In this document: positions 25,301 to 37,400 of the stretch, in pieces
How the letters are laid out: each line of letters starts with the position of its first letter
Position numbering within the stretch: position 1 is the stretch's first letter
Assembly: GCF_030463565.1 (NCBI RefSeq)
Contig: NC_134643.1
Span: 43,438,221-43,502,220 of the forward strand
DNA length: 64,000 nucleotides
From: Pelecanus crispus
Lineage: Eukaryota > Chordata > Aves > Pelecaniformes > Pelecanidae
Direction: 5' to 3'
The notes under the pieces: generated by a model
What the model was told of the DNA's origin: nothing
The model's database searches: none
The model's input: the letters and a program-made list of their open reading frames with translations, nothing else
Translations under genes and position numbers: made by a program

Positions 25301-28300
25301 CTGCTTTAGCTAAGACTGCTAAAGCATGGGCGAAAAAGTGCAAGTTCAAGCACAATATCTACCTTAAAGTGAAGGGGAAGGTGCACCCCACCTTTACTCC
25401 TCTTGGAGAAAACATCTGGACTGGCACAGCCACCATCTTCTCCGTTGACACAGCTCTCAGTGGCTGGTTTAATGAAGTCAGCAGCTACAGTTTCAGCACT
25501 AATAGATGTAGTGGCATGTGTGGCCACTACACCCAGGTGAGTCTTACATGCCCAATGATTTATAATGTAATGGTTTCACAGAAAATCCAAGTACAGGCTT
25601 GGAACAGACCCCTTTGGAACAGGAATTACAGCAGGGGTTTTCACCCCCCGGTTTATTGCTGCATGAGATTGGAAACAAATATTCCAAACCCCAGGGATGT
25701 CCAAGTCCTATTTTCAGTAACGGTGGAAAGGTATTATCTCCCTGACAATTTGATTTTTTCAGGGGAGCCAGGTAATTGCAAAAACATCTATCAATCAGTC
25801 ATTTGTCTAAGCGCCCTTTGGGTTGTCAATGTTGCTCCTGTGTCAGCTGTTTTAAACTTCCACGAGATCCTTCCCTTCCCCTTCCTCCCTTAATGCTGTT
25901 GCTTTTTCAGTCTTTGAACAGGTGCATTACATATTTCCCTTTGCTCTTCAGGTTGTATGGGCAGAGAGTTACAAAGTTGGCTGTGCAGTTCACTTCTGCA
26001 ATACAGTTGAAAATTTTCCAGGACTCTTCAGAGCAGCACATTTTGTTTGCAACTATGGGCCAGCGTAAGTTAATTATGGCATTTGGGGTTTAGGTTTTTT
26101 GGTTTTTAAATATCCTATAATTGACCTGGTTATCAGATGCCAACAATGATGGGAGCAGTTGTAACAAATTTCAGAAGAAGCCATGGCTACATGTCACTGG
26201 TCCAAGGGAAACTTCCCCCAGCCATTGAGAGCAGAAGCTGCTGGACATAGTTGGAGCTGTAGAAAAGCCCTTTGTAAAAAAGCAGAAGAGCAGATCCTAG
26301 CTGAGAGCACTTGCCATAACCAAGAATGGTGGAATATGATCTGTTTTGATTTCAGTCTCTGCAGGAAAAGTGCTGCAAGAAGGTGCAAGCTTTCTGCTTG
26401 AGAAAGATTACATCTTTCAATGGCCCCACCCGAACTTCAAAGAAGACATTTTAATTGCAGAAATAAAAGGAAGACAGTCCTTTAGTTTATCTCATACCTT
26501 GCAATTTCTGGATTTACCTTTTACAGATTTGTTTTTAAAATACAGGTGGATAATGAGGGACTAGAGGCAGATTCTTGTATGCTTACACTGAATAATACAG
26601 TATTGCCTGGGAAGTCTCATTAATTTCAAATGGCAAGAGTCACCAGGTAGCTGCTCCCCATGCCAGTGAGAGATTTAATCTGATCTAAAAGGAATTGCAA
26701 ACAACTGCAATGATCAGGTTTTGGATAAAGGGATTTTCCCCCCGCCCCCACCCCAGCTTTTCATGATAAATTATTCTAATAATCTGATGAAACCATGTAT
26801 TTAAATTGCTTTTCAAATGACTGAGCTAACAAAATACTGTTCTTCTGCTTTGCAGGGGGAATTACCCAAGAAAACCATATAAGGCAGGAGAACCATGCAG
26901 TGGATGCAGTAATGAGAAGTGTGTAGACAAGCTCTGTGGTAAGACCAAAGTGATCAACTAAGAAAATTGCACAGAAATAAAAGTAGCATAATTATCAGTG
27001 GAAGTATAACAGTGAGTCAATTTGCACTAAGTACATAGTGGGTCTGTAGCCCACCACACAGCAACAGTACCAAACCCTGGTAAGAATAGTTTAAGAAAGA
27101 ATTAATTGAAATACTTTGCTGTTGAATGCTCTCAGAGGTAGAAGCCAGAGTTTCTGATGAAGGGAAGTATCAGACTACTTTCCACCTTTTATCTGATCAG
27201 GAAGTCAAATCTAAAACTTTAGCCCCAACAAATATTCCCCATCTGGTTCTTCTTTCCTAGCAGAAATGGTATATTTAAATTCTGCTTTCTTGCTTGTTTA
27301 GTGTGTTCTAGCACATTTTCCAGAAAACTACAGTTCTGAACCAATAATAGGACTATACTGAAAAGCACACTTATTTCTAACTTCCACAATTTTCTGAAAT
27401 ACAGCTGTGAAAGCTTGTTTTTCCACAGCAGTTTGCAGCTGCGGACCTTTATGTCGTTACACCTAGGCCCAAATTAGGCAGAAATAGTGTTTGAAATAAG
27501 CAGAGATTAAAGGACATGCAACAATGTCTTAAATCAAGTGTTAATTTTATACAGAGGTTTAATGGGGAGGGTCTCTACTAGCCAGGCTCTCGATTGCTTT
27601 AGCTGTAGAAATACTTGAGCATTTGGTATTCTTATTTCCTTCTGTGGTATTCTGGCTGACTCATCTTGAAGTCTCAGACTGATGCATCACAGAAAAACTA
27701 GAAACATCTCAAAGGCTAGGGAGTGGAGAGGAGGAAGAGAGCTTTTAAAAATTAAGTGCTAGACCCTACAACCCATTTTACCATGTTCTCCTGTAGGGCA
27801 AATCAGCAATTCCAAATAGGATGCATGTAGGCAATCCTGCAAATGCATCAAAGCTCTTAGTAAATGTCTACTTCTGTGATAAATTTAGTAGTTACATTTG
27901 TCTGTCTGTAACTACTTAAATGTGGTTTGTGTATCAATTTTAAATAAATTCCATGTTTTGTTTTTATTTGCTATCCTTCCTCCCCATGACATAAATTCTT
28001 CTTAATCAGCTGCTTCTTTTCTGCTTCTCTTTCAATTCAATAAAAAATACGAGCCCCATGCCAGTTGGGAACCTGCTCTTTTTGGCCTGCTCCCCCCTTG
28101 AAGGATGTTTTAGGCACTGACTGGCATCGTCAGGGCAATCAGCCAGGCAGCAGCAATGGTTTACCTCTTTACATTAAGAACTGAATGATACTCACATTTA
28201 TTTCCTTTTCTGATCTCTCTACAGAAAACCCAGAACGTGAGAAGCTGATAGGTACGTATCAAATTGTTCTTCATTCCTTTCCTATAAGTACGGCTAAGTT

Positions 28301-28565
28301 TGATGGCTCTTAACAGCTATTTCTTCACTGTTTTTTAGATTATGCTTACTGGTATCCGGACTGGGATACACAGCCCCAGCCACCACGGCCCCATCCCTCC
28401 AGGCCTCCCACGCCGCCGTACATCCCACCTGCTGAGCATCCACATCCCTCTTGTGACCAGTACTGTCTTACTGTTTCAATTTTAAGGCCACTGTTTTTGG
28501 TGCTGAGTTCTGGTGCTGTTCTTTTAATACAGCAGCGATTTCCACACACATTTTTTTATGACTAA
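22358..28565 (+). CDS. GLIPR1-like CAP-superfamily protein with proline-rich stalk, copy B
   Basis: Six coding exons: 22358-22537, 25291-25536, 25952-26064, 26856-26938, 28225-28251 and 28339-28565, giving an open frame of 291 residues. Residues 1-21 are a signal peptide. CAP-domain landmarks are HN at 43-44 (AHNKFR), LGENIWTG, WFNEV and GHYTQVVW across the exon 2/3 border, then a Cys-rich hinge (CSGCSNEKC). The last exon differs from copies A and C by a proline- and histidine-rich insertion at about residues 227-254, before a hydrophobic segment at about 260-280. This looks like an extended stalk holding the CAP domain off the membrane. A glycolipid anchor is an alternative, but the charged tail after the hydrophobic stretch favours a transmembrane segment. 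Intron 1 contains a sense-strand solo LTR only 0.2 kb before exon 2. Paralogue of the flanking copies; exact orthology to GLIPR1L1 or GLIPR1L2 is unresolved. Confidence 0.9.
24550..25099 (+). mobile_element. Solo LTR of the ERVL-like family in intron 1 of copy B
   Basis: A 550-bp solo LTR in sense orientation. It starts TGTCCTGGTTTTGGCTGG and ends GGCTAAACCACGACA, and is flanked by a perfect 5-bp target duplication AATAT. It carries the 18-bp palindrome GAGCAGCGATCGCTGCTC at 24818-24835. The CRE-like site reads TGATGTCA here (24775-24782). It is close to the provirus LTR in sequence but has accumulated differences, so it is of intermediate age. Confidence 0.93.
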
Positions 28566-29629
28566 TGATCAATTAAGATACTGATAGGGATCCTACCACT
28601 GTATTACTCTCAGAAAATTGCACACATTTGCAAAAACACTCAGTCATCTCTCCATTACCTTTGTGATGTTTATCCAGCATAGAAAAAGCTTCTTCTTTAA
28701 CTCAAGGCAAGATATAAGTGGCTGTGCATAGTGTAATTTATTGGCAGTAGCCGCAACATGCTTGTACATCTGCACGAGCCTCTTAGGTCTGGCTCAGGAG
28801 TAGATTGCTAGTGGGATCACATAGCCTGTATATTACTACACATGCTAACAAGCCTCCTGGAGACCTGGAGCATCACAAAGACATGTCTGAAGCAGCATAG
28901 CAGATCGAAAAGAAGCAATAACTCATCTCCATTAACCTTCAGTTATCCCAGATGTTGTTTCCCCAGATAATGGAGATTTAACTGTATGTATTAATTTTAA
29001 GAATAGAAAGAGTAAAGCTTGTCCTTTACTCTATTTAGCCCATGTGTATCAGTCTCCATTAAAGTTACTCTATTATCAGTTGTACTATTCTGTTGTTCTC
29101 CTCTCGGAGTTAAGCTTTGTCCTCTACAGTTAGAAGAATACCAGGGAAAGTTGATAGAGCAAGGATTAAGATGGAGTGTCAACGGGGAGAGCTTAATTTT
29201 AGGATGTGAGATGGTGACAAAATCTGAAATGCAGAGTAGATGACAGCCATCCTGAGCCTGCAGGCAGGGGAAATGAGGGGAAGCAGGGAGGGAAAACAGA
29301 AGAAAGAAGATGAAATGGGCCCAGGACAGATTCTGGTTTGGAAATAGAAGATCTCAGCCTCATGAAAAAAGCCCAAACTGTTGATGGATTCAGTTTGTTT
29401 TTAAAGACATTTAGCCCTCAGCCTCTATTGTTCCTATATATATTTGTTAGTAAGGGAAACAAACCCATCTTTCTAGCTGAGAGATGCTGGCTCATATTAG
29501 CAATGCGTAAGTGTGTTATCAATATTTAAAGCTGCTTCTCCTCTTTTATTTTAGTCCTAATGTTTTGAGAACACAGTCACTCAAATTCTGAGCCACGTTG
29601 CAGCTCTGAAGGAGCATGGCGTCCCACAG

Positions 29630-29635
29630 AATAAA
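29630..29635 (+). terminator. Candidate polyadenylation signal for copy B
   Basis: AATAAA about 1.07 kb after the copy B stop codon, followed within 30 bp by a GT-rich stretch (TGTTTGGGCTCTTGTC), the usual downstream element. Confidence 0.5.
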
Positions 29636-29754
29636 AGTGAGCCTGAAATGTTTGGGCTCTTGTCATATGCTGCAAAATGTCACCGTGTAAGATACATACT
29701 TAATTTCACAATTGTACGTTCTGTCTGCTGCCATCTTTCATATCTAGCAACAGC

Positions 29755-30142
29755 AAGTAGGCTGGGGGCAAGTGGTTGGGAATGGGACACAGCTGGGACA
29801 GCTGACCTGAATTGACAAAAGCAATATTCTATACCACATAACATTGTGTTCAGCAAAAACCACCAGGATAAAAGAAGAAGAAAGGTGGGGGGCTGCCTTC
29901 CAGGGTGGCCATTGCTCAGACACTGTCTGGGCATCAGTCTGCCATTGGGGGTGGTGAGTGATTGCCTTTGCATCACTTGGGGGTTTTGTTTGTTTGTTCC
30001 CGCCCACCCCTTTACACACATATTAAGCTGTGAGTTTTCTCACTTTTTTTCTTCCTGTTTTCTCCCCCTATCCTGATGGGGAAGGGGCAGTGAGTGAGCG
30101 GCTGTGTGGGTGCTTGGCTGTTGGCAGGGGCCAACCTACCAC
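29755..30142 (+). mobile_element. Decayed LTR fragment related to the ERVL-like family
   Basis: Matches the middle and 3' part of the LTR family in sense orientation. Recognisable blocks include the one around ACAGCTGGGACAGCTGACC, the TGTCTGGGCATC block, the TCTCCCCC block, and the GAGTGAGCGGCTGTG block near the end. It is strongly diverged and lacks the 5' tip. It is the oldest copy of the family in this window. Confidence 0.8.
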
Positions 30143-31037
30143 ATTATTCTGCACTAAAAAGTGATCCGTAGGAGAGTTGTGAGCACAGTGTTTCTCATCC
30201 ACAATTCCCTCACAGGGCCTTTTCACCTGTTAGCAGTCTGCCCATTAATAGCTGGAGATATGCGACCCACAGGACCTCATGTGTGCTGGTGGGGCTGCTG
30301 TTGCAGGATCACAGGGTGACCCCAGACCACCAACCTGAACGTGGTCTTGCCACCAGCCCCGCCACCTACATGACTGCATGCGCAGAAGTGATAACTGGCA
30401 CCTACACCCAGCTGTTCAGAGAATGCAGATTCCTAAAACAAAATCTGGAGCGGGAAGAAACCCAGCCTCATTCCCACAGAGATGCCCAGGTTGGGACTGT
30501 CGGAAAGGGCCTGAGCTTGATGGACAGGTGATAGTTAAGGGCAGAGTGAGGAGGAGGGTGTGGTGGTGGGCCTGAGCAGGGAGTGTTGGGCACCTGAGGC
30601 AGTGTGCATGGGACATCAGCTCCCAACTCCTGGCTGTGAAACCCAGTGTGGGTGCTGCACACCCGACACGAGACAGCACCAACCTTCATAGCACCCAGCT
30701 CTCCTCGGTGCTTGGGTTGCAGGGAATGAATTACAAATTGCTAAAGCTTGGGAGGAGAAATTGATAGCAACACATAGCACAAGCATGTGAACACGGGAGA
30801 AACCCATCAATAACTGCAGCATATTTAAATTGCAGTTCTCAGCCAAACATACCCCTCCAATAACTCAATGTGCAACCAAAGTGACTGTTCATACTGTAGT
30901 AAAAGTTATAGTTCAAATCAATTATTTCTCAGAGCATTTTAGCTCAGAGTAACAGCCTTAACAGCAATGCTATTTTCATGAAAAGCAGAAAATTTATACA
31001 AAACTTTACTGCAATCCATAGTGATTGCTATGGATGG

Positions 31038-31088
31038 TGTCCTGGTTTCGGCTGGTGCTTAGTTGCTGGCTGGGGCTAAACCACGACA
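31038..31088 (+). mobile_element. 51-bp LTR remnant: both LTR tips joined, with intact target duplication
   Basis: TGTCCTGGTTTCGGCTGG, the 5' tip of the LTR, is joined directly to TGCTTAGTTGCTGGCTGG and the terminal GGCTAAACCACGACA. About 0.5 kb of LTR interior is absent. The element is flanked by a perfect 5-bp duplication GATGG (31033-31037 and 31089-31093), so both ends are true insertion ends. It lies about 0.33 kb upstream of the copy C start codon. Confidence 0.9.
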
Positions 31089-31421
31089 GATGGCATGGTG
31101 GGGGACAAAAAAACAAAAACAAAGAAGCCCAAAGGACCAGAGAAAAGAAGCTTGCCCCCCACAATTAAAGAAAGAAGAAAAAAAAGAGAGAGACAAAGCT
31201 GACACAGCTCTGATGTGAACTTGTAGCTTAATTTCCTTATTCTCATAGCAACGCTCCTGAAATATGACTCATTTCCTGTGACCAACGCCATATTCAATTA
31301 CCATGGCTAAGATAAGTCCAGCCCACAAGCCTCCAAGCAAAACGCTGCCGGTGGAGCTAAAGCCACCTCGTACAGCTGAAACACTCTGCTGGTAAAGCTG
31401 GAAGACCAGAGGCTGAGAATC

Positions 31422-34400
31422 ATGACAAGCAGATTTTCTGCTTGTGTGCTGGCTTTACTGCACTTCTGTCATTCCTCTGACTCCTATGAACCATCAACAT
31501 TGCCTGATATTGGAGATCCAAAGTTTATTGAGGAATGTGTGCAAACTCATAACAGATTCCGGTCTGGAGTGAATCCACCAGCCAGCAACATGCTCTACAT
31601 GGTAAGGGGATCTTCACAACTTACGTGCAAGTGTGTAACATTGTGATGGTGTTTACAATTCTCAAAGATTGTTTTTGTGATCAAATGCAAAAAAAAAAAG
31701 GAAAAAGAAAAAAACTCCAAAATCCTGGGGTCATATGAGCTACTTCTTTTTAAAGCAGAGAAAAAGGCTCTGAGTATCAGATGGCTTTATACGATCAGGT
31801 ATGTGTATAGTTTTGCCTGGCTTAATTTCCTCATTTGAAACCCAAGATTTCAACCCTCAACCTAACGCTGTCGTTTTGTGCTGTGAAAAGCCTCCTCGTT
31901 CCAAGGCACCGCAGCTTAACAGCCCAGGGTGTAATTTATGTGCAGACCTAAGCACAGCCTTTCATCCTTGAGTCGGCCAGGGCAGAGACAGTTGCCAAAC
32001 GATGCTGGAGAGCTTTCTCTAAGCTTTCTTTGCAAGGCTCTCACGGACCGATCCAGCAGAGCAGCTGTGCCTAGGCACTGGGGCTGCAGGGGAAGCCAAC
32101 AAGCGACAAGTGCAGCAGGAGCGAGCGCTGGAGGCATCAGGTCCCATGCTGCTGTGCCCCCCTGCCTTCTCCCAGGCCGTGCTGGGGGCCAGTGTCTGCA
32201 GCCACCATGCAAAAGACAGCCTGTTGTGATTCCAAATATACCCAGAAATGGCCACCTCTCATTTCAGACGGCTTGTGACGCTTATCTCCCTGCTGGGTGG
32301 CACATGATAAACCCAGCAAGGAGGAAGCTGTAAATGCTTGCGCAAAGCTGGGCTTATGGCTGGGAAGCCCGACTGTGATTTGTGAGATGTTTGATTCCAG
32401 TAGCTCGGGAGCTGGCTCTTGCAATATCCATCACCTTTTGTGCTTTGACTGGGTAATATGTGAGATACCATGTTTCTTCTTGGGATAATCTCCACAGATC
32501 TCTGTTTCCTTTTGCTCCTTTTATTACCTCGCACGGGCACCAACAGAAGAGGACATAACCACATCTCTAATTAGCAACACCCCAACCGAAGTTCAAGATG
32601 ACCCCCTTCATTTTCCATTTCTGGTTCTCAAACACTAAATAGAAGTGCCTGTTAGGGGCGGGTAAGTGAGCAGTGAGCAAGCTCGAGTTGCAAGCCTGAC
32701 AGGAAACAATTTAGTTTCTCTTCTAGATGTGTCATTTACTTCAGCTTTCTTCAGCTGGCCATCCTGAACTTCCAGTACGTATTGCTCTACACTCTGTTTT
32801 CTAGATTGCTTTACTGGCCCTACACTAACAAAATCTTGCTATGATGTATTAGAAGAGCAGTATTAGTATTTTTAAATTGTCCCTAATTTTTCTTTTTGAA
32901 AAATTGAAGAACTGAAATCTGAAAAAAACCAGCTTAAGAAACAAACAAACAAATAAAGATTATTACAAATAAGCCAAGAACTAAATAATGCTAAGTTTCT
33001 TTTAAAACACTGCAAAACCCCTAGTCTTAAGTATGACCTCTCCCAGGAAGAATTTAATGTGGAGAAATCAGTACATGATAAAATCTATTATGAAAGTAAA
33101 AGCATTGGAATTTAAAACAGCATATTTCTTCATTTTTGAATGGCCTTTAGCACTTCAAAATGAGGAAAAGAAGATTACTTCTTTATTTCACAGGGAACTT
33201 CTGTTTGCTGTAGAATCACAGAATCATAGAATGCTTAGGGTTGGAAGGGACATTTAGAGGCCATCCAGCCCAACCCCCCTGCAGTGAGTAGGGACAGCTT
33301 TAACTCCATCAGGTTGCTCAGAGCTGTAGATAACTGTCCACCTTGATATGTAAAAACAAAGACTATGAACTCAGGGCATTTCCACCTTTTGGAAAAACAG
33401 GGTTTTTTAAAAGAAAATACAAGACAGAAACTCCTTTACCTGCAAGTAACAAAGCCCAACCATCTATATTTGTAATATATTTATTAGAAAATGAGAATGC
33501 TGATCGAACTTTTTTTTACCTGACAAATTATTTACCTGACAAAAAATACCTTTTCCCATTCACCCAAAGCATTGTTTAGGTCTGTTCCAAAGCTCTTCAA
33601 AACCAGCAGAAAGAGTCTCACCAGCTTCACTGGGGCTTCACAACAGTCTCTTTTGACTTACTGCTGCCTCACATCACTTTTCACTTATCATACGTTCAGT
33701 TTTCCCTCCCTAAATCAGCAAGCAACTCATCTGAGTTATAAAACCAAAACTGAGGAATAGTTAATGGAAAAAAAAACTTGCCATTACTATTTTCTCAAAC
33801 AGCAATGATACCTATATGCAAACCTCCCTGTCCTGTGCATTTTTCCCCATGCAGTTTAGTCCAATCTTTTTCCATAAATGCAGTTTCATAAGAAAATAAG
33901 GACTATAACTATAGTTAAACTAAAGATCATTCTGAACTATCAGTTTCTGCACATTGCTTTTTCAACTGTCAGCCAGCTTAAGCATTCACACAAAAAAAAA
34001 GAAAGTACATTTAAACTTATTAATTTACCTTTAAACTCATTATTATGTATACCTCTATGGAACTTTAAACTTATTATTACTACTATTATAGGATGAAGGA
34101 GAAAAGAGATATGCGGACTCTTAAAAAGCACAGAATGTGAAAAACAAGACTGTGAAGCACTAAAGTGCATCCACCACTGTCATACATCTTTCATCACGGT
34201 CTTCTCCTTGTGACCTCAGAGCATTACCAAGATGTAAACTCCAGCCTCTGTCTTAACTTGCAGTAATGCTAGGACTGTGTCGTGGTTTAGCCCCAGCCAG
34301 CAACTAAGCACCACGCAGCCGCTCGCTCACTCCCCCTACCCCGATGGGATGGGGGAGAGAATTGGAGGAGTAAGAGTGAGAAACACTCCTGGGCTGAGAT

Positions 34401-37400
34401 AAGAACAGTTTAATAATTGAAATAAAGTAAAATAGTAATGCTAATAATAACAGTATAATAATGATAATAATAATAATGATACACGAAGCAAGTGATGCAC
34501 AATGCAATTGCTCACCACCCGCCGACCGATACCCAGACAGTTCCCGAGCAGCGATCGCTGCTCCCCGGCCAACCCCCCCCAGTTTATATACTGAGCATGA
34601 CGTCATATGGTATGGAATAGCCCTTTGGTCAGTTTGGATCAACTATTCTGGCTGTGCCCCCTCCCAGTTTCTTGTGCGCCTGGCAGAGCATGGGAAGCTG
34701 AAAAAGTCCTTGACTAGCATAAGCAGTACTCAGCAACAACTACAAACATCAGCCTGTTATCAACATTCTTCTCCTACTAAATCCAAAACACAGCACTATG
34801 CCTGCTGTTAGGAAGAAAATTAACTCTATCCCAGCCGAAACCAGGACAGTATCCACCCCTTATTCTATACCATCTACGTCATGCACAGGCCCTCCCCTTT
34901 CCAATGTGTTCCAATTAATCACCACCGCTTTCCCTATCTTGATATACACACAGATATCATTCCCTTCGTCTATGGCCCATCCCTCTAAAATGTCCATTGA
35001 GTTCATTTAGCCCATGACTTTGGGTTCCATCTGTCATCACAGTCTTTCAGAGCAGGACAGGTGGTGTGCAGTGTTGGACTGTTGCATGCTGAAGTCAGTT
35101 CTCATTCCAACATGGTTTCATCAAAGTTCATTTTCCTTAGGCTGGGCAATTCTTACTGCAATACCATTGATGCGGCATATAGCAATCATAATATATAGTA
35201 TTATATACTTAATATTAACCTACTATATTATTATATTAACATGCAGTTAAGAGATAACATACAGTTAAGAGATAACATACAGTATTATAAAACAATTAAT
35301 ATTATACAATTCAGTTCATTGGCTATTTTCACCCAAAATCAAATTCCCTTGAGGTACACATTGGGCTTCCCCATCCTTTCGCATCACCCACCAAGTGCAC
35401 CCAGGTCCTTGAGCAAAAGCAATCCCACGAATGGGTTTGCCTTTGCCAGAGGGGGAAGTAACCCAGACTGTCTTCCCCAGCATATTTTTCATGTGCACTA
35501 CAGGAACTTTATCTCCTTCTACAGTACGTAAAAGTTTTGATTGGGCAGGGCCAGCTCGATTGGCAGATCCCCTGGTGTTGACTAACCAGGTGGCTTTTGC
35601 TAAATGCGTATCCCAATGTTTAAACGTCCCACCACCCATTGCTCTCAGGGTAGTCTTTAACAATCCATTGTATCGCTCAATTTTCCCGGAGGCTGGTGCA
35701 TGGTAAGGGATGTGATATACCCACTCAATGCCGTGCTCTTTGGCCCAGGTGTCTATGAGGTTGTTTCGGAAATGAGTCCCGTTGTCTGACTCAATTCTTT
35801 CTGGGGTGCCATGTCGCCACAGGACTTGCTTTTCAAGGCCCAGGATGGTGTTCCGGGCGGTGGCATGGGGCACGGGATATGTTTCCAGCCATCCAGTGGT
35901 TGCTTCCACCATGGTGAGCACATAGCGCTTGCCCTGGCGGGTCTGTGGGAGCGTGATGTAATCAATCTGCCAGGCCTCCCCATATTTATATTTTAGCCAT
36001 CGTTCACTATACCCAAGGGGCTTGAACTGCTTGGCTTGCTTGATTGCAGCGCATGTTTCACACTCATGAATAACCTGTGCAATACTGTCCATAGTTAAGT
36101 CCACCCCTCGATCACGAGCCCATTTATACGTTGCATCCCTTCCTTGATGGCCTGAGGCATCATGGGCCCACCGAGCTATAAATAATTCACCCTTATGTTG
36201 CCAGTCCAAATCCACCTGAGCCACTTCAATCTTAGCAGCCTGATCTACTTGCTGGTTGTTTTGATGTTCTTCAGTGGCCCGACTCTTAGGTACATGAGCA
36301 TCTACATGACGAACTTTTACAACCAGGTTCTCTACCCGGGCAGCAATATCTTGCCACAATGCGGCAGCCCAGATTGGTTTGCCTCTGCGCTGCCAGTTGC
36401 TCTGCTTCCATTGCTGCAGCCACCCCCACAGGGCATTTGCCACCATCCATGAGTCAGTATAGAGATAAAGGACTGGCCACTTTTCTCTTTCAGCAATATC
36501 TAAAGCCAGCTGGATGGCTTTCACCTCTGCAAACTGACTCGACTCCCCTTCTCCTTCAGCAGTTTCTGCGACTTGTCGTATAGGACTCCATACAGCAGCT
36601 TTCCACCTCCGATGCTTTCCCACGAGACGACAGGACCCATCAGTGAACAGGGCATATTGCTTTTCATTTTCTGGCAATTTATTATACAGTGGGGCCTCTT
36701 CAGCACGTGTCACCTCCTCCTCTGGTGATATTCTAATGTTTTTTCCTTCTGGCCAGTCCATGATCACTTCCAGGATTCCTGGGCGACTGGGGTTTCCTAT
36801 TCGAGCCCGTTGTGTGATCAATGCAACCCACTTACTCCATGTAGCATCAGTTGCATGATGTGTAGAGGGGACCCTCCCTTTGAACATCCAGCCCAACACC
36901 GGCAGTCGGGGTGCCAGCAGGAGCTGTGCTTCAGTACCAACCACTTCTGAAGCAGCTCGAACCCCTTCATATGCTGCCAGTATCTCTTTCTCAGTTGGAG
37001 TGTAGCGGGCTTCGGATCCTCTGTATCCCCGACTCCAAAACCCTAGGGGTCGACCTCGAGTCTCCCCTGGTGCTTTCTGCCAGAGGCTCCAGGTAGGGCC
37101 ATTCTCCCCGGCTGCGGTGTAGAGCACATTTTTAATATCCTGCCCTGCCCGGACTGGCCCAAGGGCTACTGCATGAACTATCTCACGTTTAATTTGTTCA
37201 AAGGCTTGTTGTTGCTCAGGGCCCCATTTGAATTCGTTCTTCTTCCGGGTCACTTGATAGAGAGGGCTTACGATCTGGCTGTAATTTGGAATATGCATTC
37301 TCCAAAAACCCACAACGCCTAAGAAAGCTTGTGTTTCCTTTTTGCTAGTTGGTGGGGACATAGCTGTTATTTTGTTGATCACATCCATTGGGATCTGACG

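Larger units (their letters stand above)
28566..31421. other. Intergenic region between copies B and C
   Basis: Holds the presumed 3' UTR of copy B, a decayed LTR fragment and a 51-bp LTR remnant (listed separately). Nothing else recognisable was seen. Confidence 0.5.

Noticed and set aside
34304-34811. 112- and 116-residue open frames in both proviral LTRs
   Set aside because: They are shadows in untranslated LTR sequence, recur wherever this LTR occurs, and contain simple AT-rich translation.
34849-35315. Possible env between pol and the 3' LTR
   Set aside because: Only about 470 bp is available, it is AT-rich with a short tandem repeat, and no signal peptide, surface or fusion features are seen.
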